Positions 23,596 to 32,111 of a DNA stretch of 64,000 nucleotides are shown here, in pieces. The DNA is from Methylomicrobium sp. wino1 (GTDB lineage Bacteria; Pseudomonadota; Gammaproteobacteria; Methylococcales; Methylomonadaceae). The notes below the pieces were generated by a model. The model saw nothing but the letters and a program-made list of their open reading frames with translations. It did no database searches and was not told the DNA's origin. Each line of letters begins with the position of its first letter. The first letter of the stretch is position 1. The translations under genes and the position numbers were made by a program. The stretch covers positions 2,480,001-2,544,000 of the forward strand of contig NZ_CP024202.1 in the NCBI RefSeq assembly GCF_003932755.1. Direction: 5' to 3'.

Positions 23596-24306
23596 ATGAG
23601 CGGCAAAGGCATTCACATTGAAGGCTTAAAAAAACGCTACGGCGAGGGTGATACCGCTGTCCATGCCTTGAAGGGCGTGGACATGCAGGTTGCTCCGGGT
23701 GAAGTGGTAGGGCTTATCGGGCCGTCCGGTTCCGGCAAGAGCACCCTGCTCAAGTGTTTAGGGGCGGTGATCGATCCGACTGCCGGCCGCATGGTTCTCG
23801 GTGATGAAGTGATCTTTGACAACGACTGGAAAGTACATGACTTACAAGCCTTGCGGCGCGATAAGATCGGCTTTGTATTCCAGGCACCCTATCTGATTCC
23901 GTTTCTCGATGTGACCGACAACGTTGCACTGCTGCCGATGTTGGCAGGGATTCCCAATAGTAAAGCGCGTGCGAAAGCACTGGAGCTTCTCACTGCGCTG
24001 GATATACAACACCGCGCCCGTGCTATGCCGTCGCAGCTATCCGGTGGCGAACAGCAGCGCGTGGCTATTGCCCGCGGGCTGGTCAATCGCCCGCCTGTGA
24101 TTCTTGCCGACGAGCCTACCGCGCCGCTCGACAGTGAACGGGCCATGGCCGTTATCCGTATCCTCAACGACATGGCACGTCAGTTCGAGACCGCCATCAT
24201 CGTTGTCACCCACGATGAAAAAATTATTCCCACCTTCAAACGCATCTACCATATCCGCGACGGCGTGGCCCATGAGGAAACCGGCGAAGGACGAGGATTC
24301 GAGTGA
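23596..24306 (+). CDS. ABC transporter ATP-binding protein (MacB/DevA type)
   Basis: A 236-residue ATPase. Walker A is [11 protein letters not shown] (about residues 42-52), the signature is [15 protein letters not shown], Walker B is [12 protein letters not shown] and the H-loop is IIVVTHDEK. In Walker B's D-loop, APLD replaces the usual SALD/GNLD, a mild variation. It powers the FtsX-like permease upstream. All genes from tetR onward are within a few bases of each other. Confidence 0.93.
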   Translation: MSGKGIHIEGLKKRYGEGDTAVHALKGVDMQVAPGEVVGLIGPSGSGKSTLLKCLGAVIDPTAGRMVLGDEVIFDNDWKVHDLQALRRDKIGFVFQAPYLIPFLDVTDNVALLPMLAGIPNSKARAKALELLTALDIQHRARAMPSQLSGGEQQRVAIARGLVNRPPVILADEPTAPLDSERAMAVIRILNDMARQFETAIIVVTHDEKIIPTFKRIYHIRDGVAHEETGEGRGFE

Positions 24307-24334
24307 GCAAACAATTAAATTTAAGGCGCATTTT

Positions 24335-24799
24335 ATGACACACCAAAACTTCCCTGGAAAAATCTTTACAGCGATTGCAATTAGCGCATTTCTAGCCGGC
24401 ATCTGTTTGCAAGCTTGGGCCGATGACGATAACGAAGTTAAGCCATTAGAACTACACAGAATCATGCAAGAACTCGGTAAGACTATGCAGACCATCACTG
24501 ATGCCATTTCCCGTGAAGATTGGGCTTTGGTCGCCAAAGTTGCACCACAGATCGCCGAGCATCCAGAGCCGCCAGTTATCGAGAAGATGCGTATCCTGAC
24601 GTTCATTGGCGCCGATATGGGCACGTTCGAAAGTCAGGATGAATTAACGCATCGAGCTGCGCGGGCGCTGGAACAAGTTGCCGCTCGGAACGATAGACAA
24701 GGCGTAATCACAGCCTTTGCGAATCTACAAAGCAGTTGCCTGGCTTGCCATAAGAGTTTCCGTCAATCGTTCGTGGAACATTTTTATGGGCAACGTTGA
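24335..24799 (+). CDS. Cytochrome c'-like periplasmic haem protein
   Basis: A 154-residue secreted protein. The signal peptide (IFTAIAISAFLAGICLQAWA) is followed by a helical domain and a C-terminal haem-binding CXXCH (SSCLACHKSFRQSFVEHFYG). Late placement of the CXXCH is the hallmark of class II cytochromes c' and cytochrome b562-like folds, which bind NO or other gases. The start at ATG 24335 gives the signal peptide directly; the longer open frame upstream overlaps the ATPase and is ignored. It lies between the ATPase and the outer-membrane factor, an unusual position within an exporter operon. Confidence 0.82.
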   Translation: MTHQNFPGKIFTAIAISAFLAGICLQAWADDDNEVKPLELHRIMQELGKTMQTITDAISREDWALVAKVAPQIAEHPEPPVIEKMRILTFIGADMGTFESQDELTHRAARALEQVAARNDRQGVITAFANLQSSCLACHKSFRQSFVEHFYGQR

Positions 24800-24842
24800 A
24801 AGAATACACCGTCACAGTATTGATCGATCGAAGACCGATCAC

Positions 24843-26282
24843 ATGACGGTTCGGACATATACAGCCATCATTTTTGCCGGATTAATGGCGGGTTGTACCG
24901 TAGGTCCCGATTTCAAACGGCCTGCCGCCCCCGATACGCCAGCCTACACCGCAACCCCTTTGTCGACTCAAACGGCATCCGCAGCCACGGCTTTGGGGGA
25001 TGCACAACACTTTAGGATAGGCGCAAACGTGAGCGCACAGTGGTGGCGTGATCTGGGATCCTCCAAACTCGACGCGCTGATAGAGCAGGCTTTTCAGGCC
25101 AGTCCAACGCTGACTTCTGCAAGAGCCACGTTACGCCAGGCGCAGGAAATCCATTCGGCGCAAGAGGGGGCGATGATGTATCCTCAAGTCGATGCCGGTT
25201 TCAGCGCGCAACGACAACGCTTTAATCCCATCGTATTGGGGCAAGATGGCCAGGCGAGGGAATTCAGTTTGTTTAACGCCGGTGTTAACGTCAATTACCA
25301 ACTCGATCTTGCCGGCGGTAACCGCCGCGCCTTGGAGGCTTTAGCCGCGCAAACCGAGTATCGTCGTCACGAATTGGAAGGTGCGCAGCTAACCTTGGCG
25401 GGCAATATCGTTACCGCTGCGATCACCCAAGCCAGGCTTGCGGCACAAATACAATCTACGGAGGCTATTCTTCGCACTCAAGATGAACAATTGCACCTTA
25501 CCCAAGAACGCGTGCGTCTTGGCCAGGGCGCACCGGATGAAGTGTTGGCGCTGCAAACCCAAGTGGAACAGACTCGCGCCGGACTTCCTGAGTTGCGCAA
25601 ACAGAGTCAGCAGAATAAGCATTTGTTGGCCGCACTCAGCGGCCGTGCCCCGGGAGATGGGCGATTACCTACTTTTACGCTGGAAGAATTCACCTTGCCG
25701 TCCGATTTACCCTTAATCGTACCTTCCGAGTTGGTGCGCCGCCGCCCCGACATCCTGGGCGCAGAAGCGCTGTTGTACGCTGCCAACGCGGAATACGGCA
25801 GCGCAATCGCCAAGCTGTATCCGCAACTGAATCTCAGCGCCGATCTCGCTACGCAAACCTTGGTTGCAGGCGCATTGTTCGGCCCCGGTTCGGCAATATG
25901 GAATGTCCTTGGACAACTGACCCAGCCGCTCTTTAATCCCGCACTGCCCGCCGAAAAACGAGCGGCATTGGCCGCGTTCGATGCCGCTGCGGCCAATTAC
26001 CAAAGCGTCGTGCTCGAATCCCTACGCAATGTGGCCGATGTCCTGCGCGCCCTGGAGAACGATGCCCAGGCATTGGCGGCATTGGCTGCCGCCGATACTG
26101 CGGCACAGGGCTCTTTGCAATCCGTGCAGAGACAATATGCACTGGGCGCGGCCAGCTACGTTCAGCAACTGATCGCACAACAAGCGGCGCAACAAACCAG
26201 AATGAACTTGATCGCGGCTCAGGCGCAGCGCCTCGTCGATAGTGCGGCTCTGTACCAAGCCATGGGCGGAGGCTCCAGTTAA
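24843..26282 (+). CDS. TolC-type outer-membrane efflux lipoprotein (NodT/OprM family)
   Basis: A 479-residue channel. ATG 24843 starts a lipoprotein signal with lipobox IFAGLMAGC. Two tandem outer-membrane-efflux repeats follow, for example WWRDLGSSKLDALIEQAFQA at the first, and AALAAADTAAQGSLQSVQRQ with YALGAASYVQQLIAQQ near the end. LVRRRPDILGAEALLYAANA is the characteristic family motif. As the last gene of the operon it would complete a tripartite exporter with the HlyD adaptor and the FtsX-type transporter. Confidence 0.92.
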   Translation: MTVRTYTAIIFAGLMAGCTVGPDFKRPAAPDTPAYTATPLSTQTASAATALGDAQHFRIGANVSAQWWRDLGSSKLDALIEQAFQASPTLTSARATLRQAQEIHSAQEGAMMYPQVDAGFSAQRQRFNPIVLGQDGQAREFSLFNAGVNVNYQLDLAGGNRRALEALAAQTEYRRHELEGAQLTLAGNIVTAAITQARLAAQIQSTEAILRTQDEQLHLTQERVRLGQGAPDEVLALQTQVEQTRAGLPELRKQSQQNKHLLAALSGRAPGDGRLPTFTLEEFTLPSDLPLIVPSELVRRRPDILGAEALLYAANAEYGSAIAKLYPQLNLSADLATQTLVAGALFGPGSAIWNVLGQLTQPLFNPALPAEKRAALAAFDAAAANYQSVVLESLRNVADVLRALENDAQALAALAAADTAAQGSLQSVQRQYALGAASYVQQLIAQQAAQQTRMNLIAAQAQRLVDSAALYQAMGGGSS

Positions 26283-26430
26283 GACTATACCCTATCCTGA
26301 TGTCAGACTGTGCGCTTCTTTGGCGTCTGGGTAAAGTAACCCTGAGCGTCTGTTTGGTAAAACATACTTTATATACCATTAATCAGTACTGAATTTCCTC
26401 TGCGACTAACCCTTGTCGGAAAAAAATTAT

Positions 26431-26457
26431 TGACAACATATACGACCGGTCGTATAT
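26431..26457 (+). promoter_or_regulatory. TetR operator with overlapping -35 element
   Basis: TTGACA at 26430-26435 resembles a -35 box. Just after it, ATATACGACC and its exact complement form a 20-bp perfect palindrome (26438-26457). The TetR ATG is at 26469. The core GACCGGTC recurs before the next two transcription units. Confidence 0.75.
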
Positions 26458-26468
26458 TTATACCCACT

Positions 26469-27071
26469 ATGAACAGCAAACTCTCCAAACGCACAAAATT
26501 ACTAGATCAGGGTGTTTACCTGCTGATGAACCAGGGCTATCATGCAACCGGTATTAACGAAATTGTAAATGCCGTACAGGTGCCCAAGGGTTCATTTTAT
26601 AGCTACTTTGATAGCAAAGAAGAATTTGCTGCTCAAGCCATTACCCATTATATGGAGCCATTTATACAGCTATTAACGAAGCACCTACAACATTCACAGG
26701 TTGACCCGCTCTCTGCTTTAAAAAACTACTATGCGGAGCTTATTGTTGCAGTGGAAAAGAATGGATACAAAGGTGGATGCTTATTGGGTAACCTGATGGG
26801 TGAAATTGGCGATACCAGTGAACGGTGCAATCAGGCGCTAAAATCTGCCGTTGAACGCTACAAAGTGCTGCAACATAAAGCATTACTGCAAGCACAAAAA
26901 GAAGGCACGGTACGTACTGATCGGAACGCTGAAATTATGGCTAACTTGTTGGTAAATAACTGGCAAGGTGCGTTGTTACGGATGAAAATTGAACAATCCG
27001 TGCAACCTTTGCAAGAGTTTTGCGATACCTTACTGAATGATTATTTTGTTGCCAAGTCCAATTTAGATTAG
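26469..27071 (+). CDS. TetR-family repressor of the sulfur cluster
   Basis: A 200-residue regulator from ATG 26469. Helix-turn-helix: ATGINEIVNAVQVPKGSFYS, then YFDSKEEFAAQAITHYM. The C-terminal domain (GCLLGNLMGEIGDTSERCN, then LVNNWQGALLRMK) is of the AcuR/YxaF-like type that often has ligand-reactive Cys; Cys is present in GGCLLGN. It is likely self-repressed by the palindrome at 26438. Related sites before the rhodanese and DUF4242 genes suggest it controls the whole cluster. Confidence 0.85.
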   Translation: MNSKLSKRTKLLDQGVYLLMNQGYHATGINEIVNAVQVPKGSFYSYFDSKEEFAAQAITHYMEPFIQLLTKHLQHSQVDPLSALKNYYAELIVAVEKNGYKGGCLLGNLMGEIGDTSERCNQALKSAVERYKVLQHKALLQAQKEGTVRTDRNAEIMANLLVNNWQGALLRMKIEQSVQPLQEFCDTLLNDYFVAKSNLD

Positions 27072-27130
27072 GAGCAAGGTAAGTCGACACAAACGCCGGT
27101 TGCTTAGATCTTTTTTTTGCCTAACAGCAA

Positions 27131-27144
27131 GACGACCGGTCAAC
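27131..27144. promoter_or_regulatory. Second operator-like site, before rhodanese
   Basis: GACGACCGGTCAAC contains the palindromic core GACCGGTC of the operator at 26438, 25 bp upstream of the rhodanese ATG. Confidence 0.6.
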
Positions 27145-27165
27145 TATTAACTATGGGGATTTGAT

Positions 27166-27561
27166 ATGAGCGAAGAAAAAACCTTAATGGATTTTGTTAA
27201 ACTAGCAAAATCACAAATACACGAAATAGAGGTATTAAATGTTAAATCTCTATTGGATGAAGGTTATCAGGTATTGGATGTGCGCGAACCTGCCGAATTT
27301 ATGTCAGGTACTATTGAGGGCGCATTAAATATTCCACGTGGCATACTGGAAGCGGCGGCAGACCGCCAATACGCAGGTCGTCGTGAAGAATTAATGGATC
27401 GCGATAAAAAATGGCTACTACTTTGTGCTAGTTCGGGACGCTCTGCCATGGCGGCGGCTGTGATGCAACAAATGGGCTTTAAAAATATCAGGAATATTAA
27501 TGGCGGTATTACAGCCTGGAAAGCGGCCGAATTAGCCGTGAAAATTCCACCACAAACTTAA
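27166..27561 (+). CDS. Single-domain rhodanese (sulfurtransferase)
   Basis: A 131-residue rhodanese-fold protein that moves sulfane sulfur from thiosulfate or persulfides to an acceptor. YQVLDVREPAEFMSGTIEGA is the conserved N-terminal half, and LLCASSGRSAMAAAVM holds the active-site Cys loop. It ends with INGGITAWKAAELAV. Cytoplasmic, with no signal peptide. It has its own operator-like site and is followed by a terminator at 27603, so it is a single-gene unit within the sulfur cluster. Confidence 0.88.
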   Translation: MSEEKTLMDFVKLAKSQIHEIEVLNVKSLLDEGYQVLDVREPAEFMSGTIEGALNIPRGILEAAADRQYAGRREELMDRDKKWLLLCASSGRSAMAAAVMQQMGFKNIRNINGGITAWKAAELAVKIPPQT

Positions 27562-27602
27562 GTATCACGCATTTAACAAGAGCGTTTAACGAACAAACAT
27601 TC

Positions 27603-27637
27603 AAACGATATGGCCATGATGGCTTATATCGTTTTTT
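27603..27637 (+). terminator. Rho-independent terminator after rhodanese
   Basis: AAACGATA (27603-27610) pairs with TATCGTTT (27627-27634) with further partial pairing inside, and six T follow. It separates the rhodanese from the DUF4242 operon. Confidence 0.7.
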
Positions 27638-27652
27638 AAACAACCAATCTCA

Positions 27653-27668
27653 GACGACTGGTCATATA
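27653..27668. promoter_or_regulatory. Third operator-like site, before DUF4242
   Basis: GACGACTGGTCATATA differs from the operator core by one base (GACTGGTC instead of GACCGGTC) and lies 18 bp before the DUF4242 ATG. Confidence 0.55.
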
Positions 27669-27685
27669 ACAGTATAGGAGACAAT

Positions 27686-27970
27686 ATGCCTAAATATATT
27701 ATTGAACGAGAAATCCCTAATGCAGGCCAATTAAACTCCGCAGAACTGCAACAAATTTCACAAAAGTCCTGCTGTATTCTGAACGACATGGGGCCGCAAA
27801 TTCAGTGGGTGGAAAGTTATGTGACAGACGACAAAATCTATTGCATTTACATTGCCCCCGATAAACAAAGCATTAAAACCCATGCGGAGCGTGGTGAGTT
27901 TCCGGCCAATTCGATTGCCGAAGTAAAAACCATGATTAACCCAACAACAGCTGAAAATAACAGAGGCTAA
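27686..27970 (+). CDS. DUF4242 domain protein
   Basis: A 94-residue small soluble protein: MPKYIIEREIPNAGQLNSAE, then ISQKSCCILNDMGPQIQWVE, then SYVTDDKIYCIYIAPDKQSI and FPANSIAEVKTMINPTTAE. This is the DUF4242 fold (ferredoxin-like alpha/beta, sometimes called nickel-binding), with three Cys available. GGAG precedes the ATG. It is the first gene of a unit running through the ferredoxin, the flavoprotein and DUF1641, so a role as a sulfur or electron-transfer accessory is inferred. Confidence 0.8.
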   Translation: MPKYIIEREIPNAGQLNSAELQQISQKSCCILNDMGPQIQWVESYVTDDKIYCIYIAPDKQSIKTHAERGEFPANSIAEVKTMINPTTAENNRG

Positions 27971-27975
27971 GCATC

Positions 27976-28155
27976 ATGAAAATACAATGGGATAAACAAA
28001 CATGCTCTCATTCCGGCAACTGTGTCAAATCACTGCCCGAAGTATTCAAAGTGGTCGACGGACAATTTGTGATCGAACCGGACAAAGCGACTGATGCTGA
28101 AGTCGTTAAAGTTATCAATCAATGCCCTTCCGGCGCGCTTAAACGCGTCGACTGA
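27976..28155 (+). CDS. Small Fer4_19-type iron-sulfur protein
   Basis: A 59-residue protein with a divergent monocluster ferredoxin domain. The N-terminal Cys pair is in CSHSGNCVKSLPEVFKV, and the C-terminal Cys is in VINQCPSGALKRVD. The fold normally carries one [4Fe-4S] or [3Fe-4S] cluster; only three ligating Cys are obvious, as in other members. It follows DUF4242 by 5 bases and would be an electron carrier for the flavoprotein encoded next. Confidence 0.8.
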   Translation: MKIQWDKQTCSHSGNCVKSLPEVFKVVDGQFVIEPDKATDAEVVKVINQCPSGALKRVD

Positions 28156-28253
28156 CTAAAAAAACGGGTATTCTTGTACATGGCGCACGATATTCATTAT
28201 TGATGCGCCTAACACGTTGCCCCTTCACTAAATAATCAAGTAAAGGAGTCATT

Positions 28254-29453
28254 ATGACAAGCTCGACAAAACGCATTATCGTCGTTGGCGGTGGGATTGG
28301 CGGCACAATGACCGCCAATAATTTAGTCGCTAAATTTTATCCGGAAATCCTAAAAGGCGAAATTGAGATCATGATGCTCTCAAATTCCCCTAACCATATT
28401 TACAAGCCGGCCAATATGTATGTGGCTTTCAATGCCTATCATCCGCATGAACTGGTGCGTAAACAACGTTCGTTGTTACGCCCGGAAATTATTTTTCATG
28501 TCGATGGCGTTGAAAGTTTCGAATTTGAGCAAAATCGTGTCCTCTGTGAAAGCGGCAAGCGCTACGATTATGAGTATCTGGTTATTTCTACCGGCTGTAT
28601 TCCGGCACCGGAACGTATTGAAGGATTGAAAGAGGCAGGCGATCATTTTTATCAGACTAAAGCGGCACAACAACTCGCTCATAAATTACGCACCATCGAA
28701 GAGGGCCGTATATTTATCACTGTCAATTTTCCCAAGACCCCGAACGTACCTCATCAATGCGGCATTGCCCCTATCGAAACCACGTTAATGCTTGATGAAT
28801 ATTTACGTAAACGCGGCGTGCGTGACCGTGTAGAGATTATTTACAGCTATCCAACCGTCTCTCAATTATTGCGTAATTGTTTATTTTTGCAGAAACCAAC
28901 CTGCGATGTGTTGCCTACCATTTTCGATAGTAAAAACATTAAATATCAACGCGGTTTTACTTTAGATAAAGTCGATCCTGAAGCAAAAATAGCTTATTCG
29001 GAAGAAGGAAATTCTCAAGAATTCGATATTTTAATGGCCACTCCACCTATTCGTGCGGTAGATGCCGTCATTAATTCAGGAAAGTCACAAGCCCAAAATA
29101 ATGAAGGCTGGTTACCTACCGACTTTGAAACCTTGAAAATGTACGGCACCGATAATGTTTATGTGATGGGAGATACCGTTGATTTACCAGTGAGTAAAGC
29201 CGGCGGCACTTGTCATAACCAGTCACCTGTCATCGTGGAGAATATCGCTTCGGAAATTCGTCGCGGTTACACCTCTGCTATCTATGATGGCAAAGTACAG
29301 GCCATCGCTCAAATGGGATTGGAAGCCGGCATGCCGCTGTGGTACGACTATAAACATGATGTACAGGTCGCCCCACCTACCAAGCTCGGGGGCTTAATGC
29401 GTAAAACGTTTAATCGCGGCATTTATTGGGCTGTTGCGCGTGGAATAGTTTGA
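28254..29453 (+). CDS. Sulfide:quinone oxidoreductase-family flavoprotein
   Basis: A 399-residue FAD protein. The dinucleotide-binding motif is IIVVGGGIGGTMTANNL (about 8-24). Three Cys sit where SQR enzymes need them: STGCIPAPE (about 113), PHQCGIAP (about 168) and GGTCHNQ (about 320). VYVMGDTVDLPVSKAGG is the second FAD-contact motif. The C-terminal part (MGLEAGMPLWYDYKHDVQVA) is membrane-facing in SQRs. The enzyme would oxidise sulfide or a persulfide and reduce quinone. Rhodanese, ferredoxin and DUF1641 neighbours support sulfur oxidation or detoxification. Confidence 0.85.
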   Translation: MTSSTKRIIVVGGGIGGTMTANNLVAKFYPEILKGEIEIMMLSNSPNHIYKPANMYVAFNAYHPHELVRKQRSLLRPEIIFHVDGVESFEFEQNRVLCESGKRYDYEYLVISTGCIPAPERIEGLKEAGDHFYQTKAAQQLAHKLRTIEEGRIFITVNFPKTPNVPHQCGIAPIETTLMLDEYLRKRGVRDRVEIIYSYPTVSQLLRNCLFLQKPTCDVLPTIFDSKNIKYQRGFTLDKVDPEAKIAYSEEGNSQEFDILMATPPIRAVDAVINSGKSQAQNNEGWLPTDFETLKMYGTDNVYVMGDTVDLPVSKAGGTCHNQSPVIVENIASEIRRGYTSAIYDGKVQAIAQMGLEAGMPLWYDYKHDVQVAPPTKLGGLMRKTFNRGIYWAVARGIV

Positions 29454-29470
29454 TTACAGAGGAATTACTT

Positions 29471-29875
29471 ATGTCTGAAGAAATACAAAACGTAGAAAAA
29501 CTTATGTCGGATACGGTTCTTAATGACCCGGCAACCATTGCTGGCATTAAGAATTTAATCGATAAAGCAACCCCCTTAGTACAAGCCGAACGCTTTAATA
29601 ACATCATCGATTTATTGTCAGTCATATCGGACAATATCGAATTTCTTGATGAAGCGGCACTGGAAAAAACCACTAAAGTAGGCGAAGAAATTTTAGCCTT
29701 GGGCTGGACAGCCGGTAATGCCGTGCGTATGGCGCATGCTCAAACGGAAGCATTAGAAAAGCCACCCGGTTTGTTTCAACTAACCAGCGCCCTAAACGAC
29801 CCAGATGTCCGCCGTTCATTACATTTTTTTATCGGGACCATGCGTATTATTGGCAGGCAGATGAAAAATGATTAA
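29471..29875 (+). CDS. DUF1641 protein
   Basis: A 134-residue soluble helical protein from ATG 29471 (GAGGAATT upstream). ATPLVQAERFNNIIDLLSVI, DEAALEKTTKVGEEILALGW and LTSALNDPDVRRSLHFFIGT match DUF1641. That family is repeatedly found next to sulfide:quinone reductase-like and other FAD-dependent oxidoreductase genes, probably as a partner subunit. It closes the unit that begins at DUF4242, 17 bases after the flavoprotein stop. Confidence 0.82.
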   Translation: MSEEIQNVEKLMSDTVLNDPATIAGIKNLIDKATPLVQAERFNNIIDLLSVISDNIEFLDEAALEKTTKVGEEILALGWTAGNAVRMAHAQTEALEKPPGLFQLTSALNDPDVRRSLHFFIGTMRIIGRQMKND

Positions 29876-30041
29876 TCATTCAATTTTAGGTGGCCTGCTT
29901 ACTTAAATAGGTGACAACTATTATCAACGTTATGCAGACTAAGTTTCCCCCTCACGCCTCACAATGTTACGCTGTTGGGTAGATATTTATCCCCTTAATA
30001 ATAAATTATTAACTCAACATCCACTCTATTTTAAAAATATT

Positions 30042-31214
30042 ATGAAAATAACGTACACTTTAAAAAAGTCACTTATTATTTTAACTTTACTTTATCCAAT
30101 GCTGGCGCAAGCTGAAATTTTAGCGTTAGTTAATTATCAAAGTAAACCCGATCAAACCCCAAAGAGGGAAGGGTTGGCGATTATTGATCTTGATTTCAAC
30201 TCTGAGAACTTTGGAAAAATTGTAACGGATATTCCATTGCCCACAGACTTAGTGGCGCATCATATTTTTTATAATAAAGATGTAACTAAGGCCTATGTCG
30301 CTTCCTTAGGCAGTAACCCCTTGCAAGTAATCGATATGACAAAACAACCTTATGAGCTTAAGACCATTTCTATTCCTGAGTGTCAGGTTGCGGAAGACTT
30401 GGTCTTTTCAGGCGATAAAAAAAGATGGTATGTCACCTGTATGGGTTCTAGCAATGTCATTATGGGTGATGCACAAACAGATAAGCAGATTAAAGTCATT
30501 GCCGCAGCCAAAACGGCGACAAGCAAAAAATTTATTAGCCATCCGCACGGTATTGGAATAAACGATGAAATCAATCGAATTGTAATTGCTAACACGGTGC
30601 ACCCGACTGATTTCAGCGATGCGGATGAAACAGTAACGATCATCACAGCCCGCAGTGGCAAAATACTCTCTACACATAAAATGTCTGAAAAAGCATCACC
30701 TTCAGGTTCAGCCCCTGTTGAGGCGGTATTTTTACCTAAATCAAATCCAGCACGGCTTTATATCAATACCATGTTTGGCAATACCTTGTGGACAGGCGTT
30801 TGGAATAGCATGAGTCAAAACTTTAGCTTTTCACAAGTTTTTGATTTTAAACCTTTAAAACAAGGAGTCCCTTTAGAAATTTACTTTAACCATAAGCTTG
30901 ACAAAATGTATATTACGACAGCAAGCCCAGGTTATTTAAATATTTTCAATATTAAAAATCCAGCTAAACCGATACTTGAAAAATCGATTGCAACTGCGGA
31001 GGGCTCGCATCATGTTGTCTTTTCTCCTGATGAACGATATGCCTTTGTGCAAAATAACCTTTTAAATTTACCAAATATGAGCGATGGTTCTATTACGGTA
31101 GTTGATTTGCAAAAATCGACCGTAAAAATGACGATTGATACATTTAAAAATCAAGGCCTAAATCCAAACAGTATTGTCATGATGCCGAAATGGTATCATG
31201 ACAACGCCCACTAG
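30042..31214 (+). CDS. Periplasmic YncE-like beta-propeller protein
   Basis: A 390-residue secreted protein. The start at ATG 30042 yields a Sec signal peptide (SLIILTLLYPMLAQAEILAL). The rest consists of repeated blade motifs such as KDVTKAYVASLGSNPLQVID, CQVAEDLVFSGDKKRWYVTC, GSHHVVFSPDERYAFVQNN and DGSITVVDLQKSTVKMTID. The YncE/40-residue propeller type often binds metals, DNA or cell-wall material. Codon use is AT-rich like the rest of the cluster. Its role is unknown. Confidence 0.75.
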   Translation: MKITYTLKKSLIILTLLYPMLAQAEILALVNYQSKPDQTPKREGLAIIDLDFNSENFGKIVTDIPLPTDLVAHHIFYNKDVTKAYVASLGSNPLQVIDMTKQPYELKTISIPECQVAEDLVFSGDKKRWYVTCMGSSNVIMGDAQTDKQIKVIAAAKTATSKKFISHPHGIGINDEINRIVIANTVHPTDFSDADETVTIITARSGKILSTHKMSEKASPSGSAPVEAVFLPKSNPARLYINTMFGNTLWTGVWNSMSQNFSFSQVFDFKPLKQGVPLEIYFNHKLDKMYITTASPGYLNIFNIKNPAKPILEKSIATAEGSHHVVFSPDERYAFVQNNLLNLPNMSDGSITVVDLQKSTVKMTIDTFKNQGLNPNSIVMMPKWYHDNAH

Positions 31215-31232
31215 AAACGGTCGAAAAGTAAC

Positions 31233-31368
31233 TATTCAGTCCCCCGCAATTATCGTTCCCACGCTCTGCGTGGGAATGCCTGAGTACCGCTCCAGCGGTA
31301 CGAGACGCTAGAGCGTCTCGGTCTTCATTCCCACGCTAGAGCGTGGGAACGATAGGGGGTGAATAATT
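31233..31368. repeat. Compound palindromic intergenic repeat
   Basis: The outer arms ATCGTTCCCACGCTC and its complement AGCGTGGGAACGAT enclose four hairpins in a row: CCCACGCTCTGCGTGGG, ACCGCTCCAGCGGT, GAGACGCTAGAGCGTCTC and CCCACGCTAGAGCGTGGG. It follows the propeller gene and looks like a non-autonomous palindromic element. Confidence 0.7.
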
Positions 31369-31919
31369 ACTTATAAATTCATATACCCCTTGGAAAAAGG
31401 GGGATTAATTTAAAATATCTCCCCTCTCCCCTATATCTAAAGAGGGGGACTGAATACTTACGTCGAAAAAGCTCAAGGGCGCGACCAGCTTGATTCATGG
31501 TTTTACAAAACTGAAAGTAAATATCCCCCCGGTCCAGGGCAAACGCATTAGAATAATCAATATGTTATCCTATTTCTTAGAACGCTTAGTCAATTTGGTT
31601 TAACTTATGACACCCCTCCCTGGGCCCCGTTAGGCCACGCAGGATACAGCGGCCTCCGGGTGCCTTTTCTTACAGATGTCATGAAGCTTGGGCATACTTT
31701 GCCTAATGAATTCTATGCTATCCATTGAAATAAGTAAGCGTCCAACGCCACCATCTAAAAATCCCTTGCAGCCACTGTTATCCTCAGGATTTTTCCACGA
31801 GGAGAGCACATGGCATTATCGGATGTTAACGCCGACATAAACCCGCAACTATTTGCCGCAGGATAAAATCAAAAAAATACGGCGGACGGCACATCTTCAA
31901 AGCATTATAAAACGCCCCG
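31369..31919. other. Intergenic region left of the IS21 element
   Basis: No supportable gene. A 31-codon open piece near 31459 (YVEKAQGRDQLDSWFYK) may be a fragment but is unrecognised. The left terminus of the IS21 element must lie here; I could not fix it. Confidence 0.4.
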
Positions 31920-32111
31920 CTAAAACGGGATCTCATCATTGAAATCGCACTCCTCATATTCCGCCTGTTGTTCATCCTGTATTGTTTTGTACATGTCCAG
32001 GATATCCTCACCATAACGTTGCCAAATGGCTTCTTTCAAATCATCGAGGAACTGATAGACGCAATCGGCCTCTTCCGGTGTCCAATGTGTGGTGATTTTC
32101 AGTATTTTCAT
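31920..32111 (-). CDS. Small acidic protein downstream of istB
   Basis: A 63-residue protein, MKILKITTHWTPEEADCVYQ, then FLDDLKEAIWQRYGEDILDM and a very acidic C-terminus. ATG 32111 overlaps the istB stop by 4 bp, so it is translated with the transposition genes. Similar small ORFs accompany some IS21-family elements. Function is unknown. Confidence 0.65.
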   Translation of the reverse strand: MKILKITTHWTPEEADCVYQFLDDLKEAIWQRYGEDILDMYKTIQDEQQAEYEECDFNDEIPF

